Shown: one piece after another, positions 6,839 to 8,219 of the stretch
Layout of the letters: every line of letters begins with the position of its first letter
How positions within the stretch are numbered: the stretch's first letter is position 1
Assembly (NCBI GenBank): GCA_011523725.1
Contig: WTGD01000001.1
Coordinates: 1-8,219, forward strand
Length of the DNA stretch: 8,219 nt
From: Nitrospinota bacterium
GTDB lineage: Bacteria > UBA8248
Direction: 5' to 3'
The notes under the pieces: generated by a model
Databases searched by the model: none
What the model saw: the letters and a program-made list of their open reading frames with translations, nothing else
Told to the model about the DNA's origin: nothing
Program-made: the position numbers and the translations under genes

Positions 6839-7486
6839 TTATTTTTGAACGGGTTTTACCTGAATATATTCTTCGATATGAATTACACCCTTTGTTCCGC
6901 GAATAATCTGAAGTACCAGTTTTTTCTCGACCTCCGTCCTCGCCCGGCCGATGACATAAACCTTGTTTCGCATGGACTGCCAACGGTAATTCACGGAATT
7001 CACACCCTCGGTCGCCAGGAACTGAGCCTTGAGCTTGGCTTCTATCCACGCGTCGCTGGCAATCCGGCTGAGCTTGACGATGTCGCGCTCCATGGCCGGT
7101 TGCGTCTTCACCGCTGCGCGGTTGCGCTCCACCTCGTCCGGAGAACCGATAAGGATATGATCATAAACAGCTTTGATTCTGGGGTCGCCTCGCGCAATAC
7201 TCAAAACGGCTTCACGTTTTTTCTCCGCATCCACCACGCCGGTCAACAGCACCCTCCCTTCCCACACGTCCGTATTCACATCCACCGGCAAACCACTGTC
7301 GACGCGCAAGTACTCTTGCAACAGATTCGCATGTATTTTCGTATCTTCTACCTGCTGTTTCAAAGAGCGATCCTCAAGAGCACTCTTGACACCTTTGTGA
7401 GCGAACATAATCGCTCCAGGAACACATCCATTCACCCATAAAGGCAAAAACGAGATGATGAGAATGAACTTGGAGAATTTACTCAC
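6839..7486 (-). CDS. Dual BON-domain lipoprotein, DolP/YraP-like
   Basis: This 215-residue protein begins with a short basic and hydrophobic signal (SKFSKFILIISFLPLWVNGC) ending in a lipobox with Cys21 as the probable lipidated residue. The residues after Cys are Val-Pro, not Asp, which under the Lol rule points to the outer membrane. BON domain 1 spans about 49-113 (TKIHANLLQEYL, then the VLLTGVV turn with Gly83). BON domain 2 spans about 145-209 (SDAWIEAKLKAQFL, then VYVIGRA with Gly180). This layout and length match DolP/YraP, a phospholipid-binding outer-membrane lipoprotein that supports envelope integrity and the BAM complex. The start is GTG at 7486 because AGGGGA (7491-7496) lies just upstream and the signal peptide then starts cleanly; an in-frame TTG at 7555 would bury the signal sequence. 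It is first in the minus-strand run with the luciferase-like and cyclophilin genes. Orthology to dolP is inferred, not proven. Confidence 0.88.
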   Translation of the reverse strand: MSKFSKFILIISFLPLWVNGCVPGAIMFAHKGVKSALEDRSLKQQVEDTKIHANLLQEYLRVDSGLPVDVNTDVWEGRVLLTGVVDAEKKREAVLSIARGDPRIKAVYDHILIGSPDEVERNRAAVKTQPAMERDIVKLSRIASDAWIEAKLKAQFLATEGVNSVNYRWQSMRNKVYVIGRARTEVEKKLVLQIIRGTKGVIHIEEYIQVKPVQK

Positions 7487-7490
7487 GAGT

Positions 7491-7496
7491 TCCCCT
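7491..7496 (-). promoter_or_regulatory. Ribosome binding site supporting a GTG start for the BON lipoprotein
   Basis: AGGGGA on the minus strand ends 4 nt before the GTG at 7486. This start places the signal peptide at the very N-terminus, which longer alternatives do not. Confidence 0.55.
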
Positions 7497-7526
7497 GGAG
7501 GGCGAAGTGGAACAAAAACACTCTCT

Positions 7527-7555
7527 ATTTTGCCTTTTGACTTGCATGGAGGCAA
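7527..7555 (-). promoter_or_regulatory. Possible sigma-70-type promoter for the BON lipoprotein run
   Basis: The minus strand reads TTGCCT (7550-7555), 17 nt, then CAAAAT (7527-7532), each matching consensus at 4 of 6 positions. The predicted start near 7520 would leave a leader of about 34 nt before the GTG at 7486. This is by eye only. Confidence 0.3.
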
Positions 7556-7620
7556 CCACGAATAAAACCGAACCCTCCGAACACTCTCTTGCCGGTATGT
7601 ACGATATCCCGCTGTTTCGA

Positions 7621-7649
7621 TTGCAATGCTTTGTGAGAAAACGCATCAT
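7621..7649 (+). promoter_or_regulatory. Possible sigma-70-type promoter for the small protein/amidase pair
   Basis: TTGCAA (7621-7626) is followed after 17 nt by CATCAT (7644-7649), each 4 of 6 to consensus. The short palindrome at 7652-7665 would then overlap the transcription start. This is weak evidence, by eye only. Confidence 0.22.
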
Positions 7650-7651
7650 GT

Positions 7652-7665
7652 ATCCATTCATGGAT
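7652..7665. repeat. Short palindrome ATCCAT-TC-ATGGAT, possible operator half-sites
   Basis: Perfect 6-bp inverted arms are separated by 2 nt in the 231-bp region between the divergent lipoprotein and small-protein genes. No T-run follows, so it is not a terminator. A dyad of this length can occur by chance. Confidence 0.25.
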
Positions 7666-7717
7666 CAATCGCCACACCATCCAATGCTCACAAGCTCTTT
7701 TTCGTCCAGGAGAGAAA

Positions 7718-7918
7718 ATGCCGATTTCAGATGATTCGTTAAAATCCCGCTGCGAAGATGTCTTCGGAGATTCACTCGACCCCGAACGACGCTCCCTTCT
7801 CATCGCCACGGTGGAAAACATGGAGAAAGGACATCCACTATTGCGGGAACGTCTTTCGCCAAAAACGGAACCTGCCGGACATACCGGATTCCTGCGTTCC
7901 CTCGCGAGGGAGAAATAA
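7718..7918 (+). CDS. Small protein coupled to an amidase; possible AtzG/DUF4089 (GatC-like) partner subunit
   Basis: This 66-residue soluble protein starts at an ATG with AGGAG 5 nt upstream, a strong site. Its stop is separated by a single base from the TTG of the downstream amidase, so the two are almost certainly cotranscribed and probably translationally coupled. The sequence has a helical N-terminus and then LDPERR (20-25), Asn34, Pro40-Leu-Leu and a terminal Glu-Pro-Ala (51-53). This order resembles AtzG/DUF4089 proteins, which are about 60-70 residues long, sit just upstream of amidase-signature enzymes, and act like GatC to form a complex with the amidase. The resemblance is by pattern only: no residue is diagnostic and I cannot run a profile search. 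Coding status is well supported by the ribosome binding site and the tight junction; the family assignment is tentative. Confidence 0.75.
   Translation: MPISDDSLKSRCEDVFGDSLDPERRSLLIATVENMEKGHPLLRERLSPKTEPAGHTGFLRSLAREK
7906..7912 (+). promoter_or_regulatory. Ribosome binding site supporting the TTG start of the amidase, inside the upstream gene
   Basis: GAGGGAG ends 7 nt before the TTG at 7920 and lies within the last codons of the small-protein gene. The next in-frame ATG (at 8136) would remove the conserved N-terminal helices, so the TTG is preferred. Confidence 0.6.
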
Positions 7919-7919
7919 A

Positions 7920-8219
7920 TTGACAGGCGACATCACGACCCTCACTGCTGCGGAAATCGTCACGCAAATCAAAGAAAGAACAATCAGCGCCGTCGAAGTC
8001 ACCGAGGCGCATCTGGAGCGTTCGGAGAAAATCGGGGAGGCTTTGAATTCCTGGATCAAGCTCGACTCAGAGGGCGCCCTGAAGGCAGCGCAAGAAGTGG
8101 ACACCGCCATTGCCCGAGGCGACAACCCGGGGCCCATGGCCGGCGCGCCGATAGGCCTGAAAGACTTGATCGACATGAAAGGCCTGCCCACTACGGCGGG
8201 CAGCATCATCGATAAAAAC
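7920..8219 (+). CDS. Amidase-signature family enzyme, N-terminal part (runs off right edge)
   Basis: The first 100 codons are open to the edge. The N-terminal helices (TLTAAEIVTQIKERTISAVEV, about 7-27, then HLERSEKIGEALNSW) are typical of GatA/AtzE/AtzF-type amidases. GPMAGAPIGLKDLIDMKGLP (about 71-90) holds the family's catalytic Lys81 in the GLKD motif, followed by TTAGS. The nucleophile Ser and the cis-Ser of the Ser-cisSer-Lys triad lie beyond the edge. The family hydrolyses C-N amide bonds, and it includes the glutaminase subunit of tRNA-dependent amidotransferases and enzymes of ureide and s-triazine breakdown. The start is TTG, 1 nt after the small protein's stop, with GAGGGAG upstream. 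Coupling to a small GatC-like protein favours a GatA- or AtzE-like heteromeric enzyme, but the absence of a gatB or tRNA context in view leaves the substrate open. Confidence 0.9.
   Translation, partial: MTGDITTLTAAEIVTQIKERTISAVEVTEAHLERSEKIGEALNSWIKLDSEGALKAAQEVDTAIARGDNPGPMAGAPIGLKDLIDMKGLPTTAGSIIDKN

Noticed and set aside
5890..6906. A 338-codon open frame on the plus strand
   Set aside because: It is the antisense shadow of the luciferase-like gene at 5785-6798, which has unmistakable motifs. Long antisense frames are expected in GC-rich coding DNA.
6827..7441. A 204-codon open frame on the plus strand
   Set aside because: It is antisense to the BON lipoprotein gene, which is supported by a signal peptide, a lipobox and two BON domains.
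3192..7495. The shared 10-mer GGGGAACTCG at the start sites of the limonene-type monooxygenase and the BON lipoprotein
   Set aside because: Tens of repeated 10-mer pairs are expected by chance in 8.2 kb. Part of the match is just the Shine-Dalgarno sequence, so no shared regulation is claimed.
7507..7734. A 75-codon plus-strand frame upstream of the amidase pair
   Set aside because: It overlaps the start of the well-supported 66-residue gene in another frame, has no good ribosome binding site, and has a Cys/His/Met-rich composition typical of non-coding translation.

Overview
The window looks like chromosomal DNA of moderate-to-high GC content from a Gram-negative (diderm) bacterium. The evidence is typical bacterial gene packing, strong Shine-Dalgarno sites (GGAGG, AAAGGAG, AGGAG), several TTG/GTG starts, and a putative outer-membrane lipoprotein with two BON domains. 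I cannot name the lineage. The mix of luciferase-like monooxygenases, a Mo-hydroxylase, a bacterial PAC2 protein and an amidase is the sort of content seen in metabolically versatile environmental bacteria, but this is only an impression. No rRNA, tRNA, CRISPR, insertion sequence or phage gene was seen, and no intergenic stretch exceeds 300 bases.

The layout is four blocks that alternate in strand. (1) Minus strand, 3192 down to the left edge: a limonene-monooxygenase-like flavin monooxygenase (TTG start), a PAC2-family protein, and the N-terminal third or so of a xanthine dehydrogenase/aldehyde oxidase-type molybdenum hydroxylase large subunit that runs off the edge. (2) Plus strand, 3388-5193: the ribosome-associated GTPase TypA/BipA, divergent from block 1 across a 195-bp region that holds a perfect inverted repeat. 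(3) Minus strand, 7486 down to 5198: a dual-BON lipoprotein (DolP/YraP-like, GTG start), a second luciferase-like oxidoreductase (MsnO8/YhbW-like), and a cytosolic cyclophilin-type peptidyl-prolyl isomerase whose end lies 4 bp from the end of typA. (4) Plus strand, 7718 to the right edge: a 66-residue small protein and, 1 nt after its stop codon, the N-terminal 100 residues of an amidase-signature enzyme (TTG start).

How the genes work together: TypA, the lipoprotein and the isomerase are housekeeping or envelope/folding functions. The two flavin monooxygenases, the Mo-hydroxylase and the amidase are the kinds of enzymes used to oxidise and hydrolyse small heterocyclic, terpenoid or amide compounds, but no substrate can be read from the sequence. 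The most interesting item is the small protein coupled to the amidase. Its pattern resembles the AtzG/DUF4089 (GatC-like) partner subunits of amidases. Second is the PAC2 protein between a flavin monooxygenase and a Mo-hydroxylase, a family whose role in bacteria is poorly understood.
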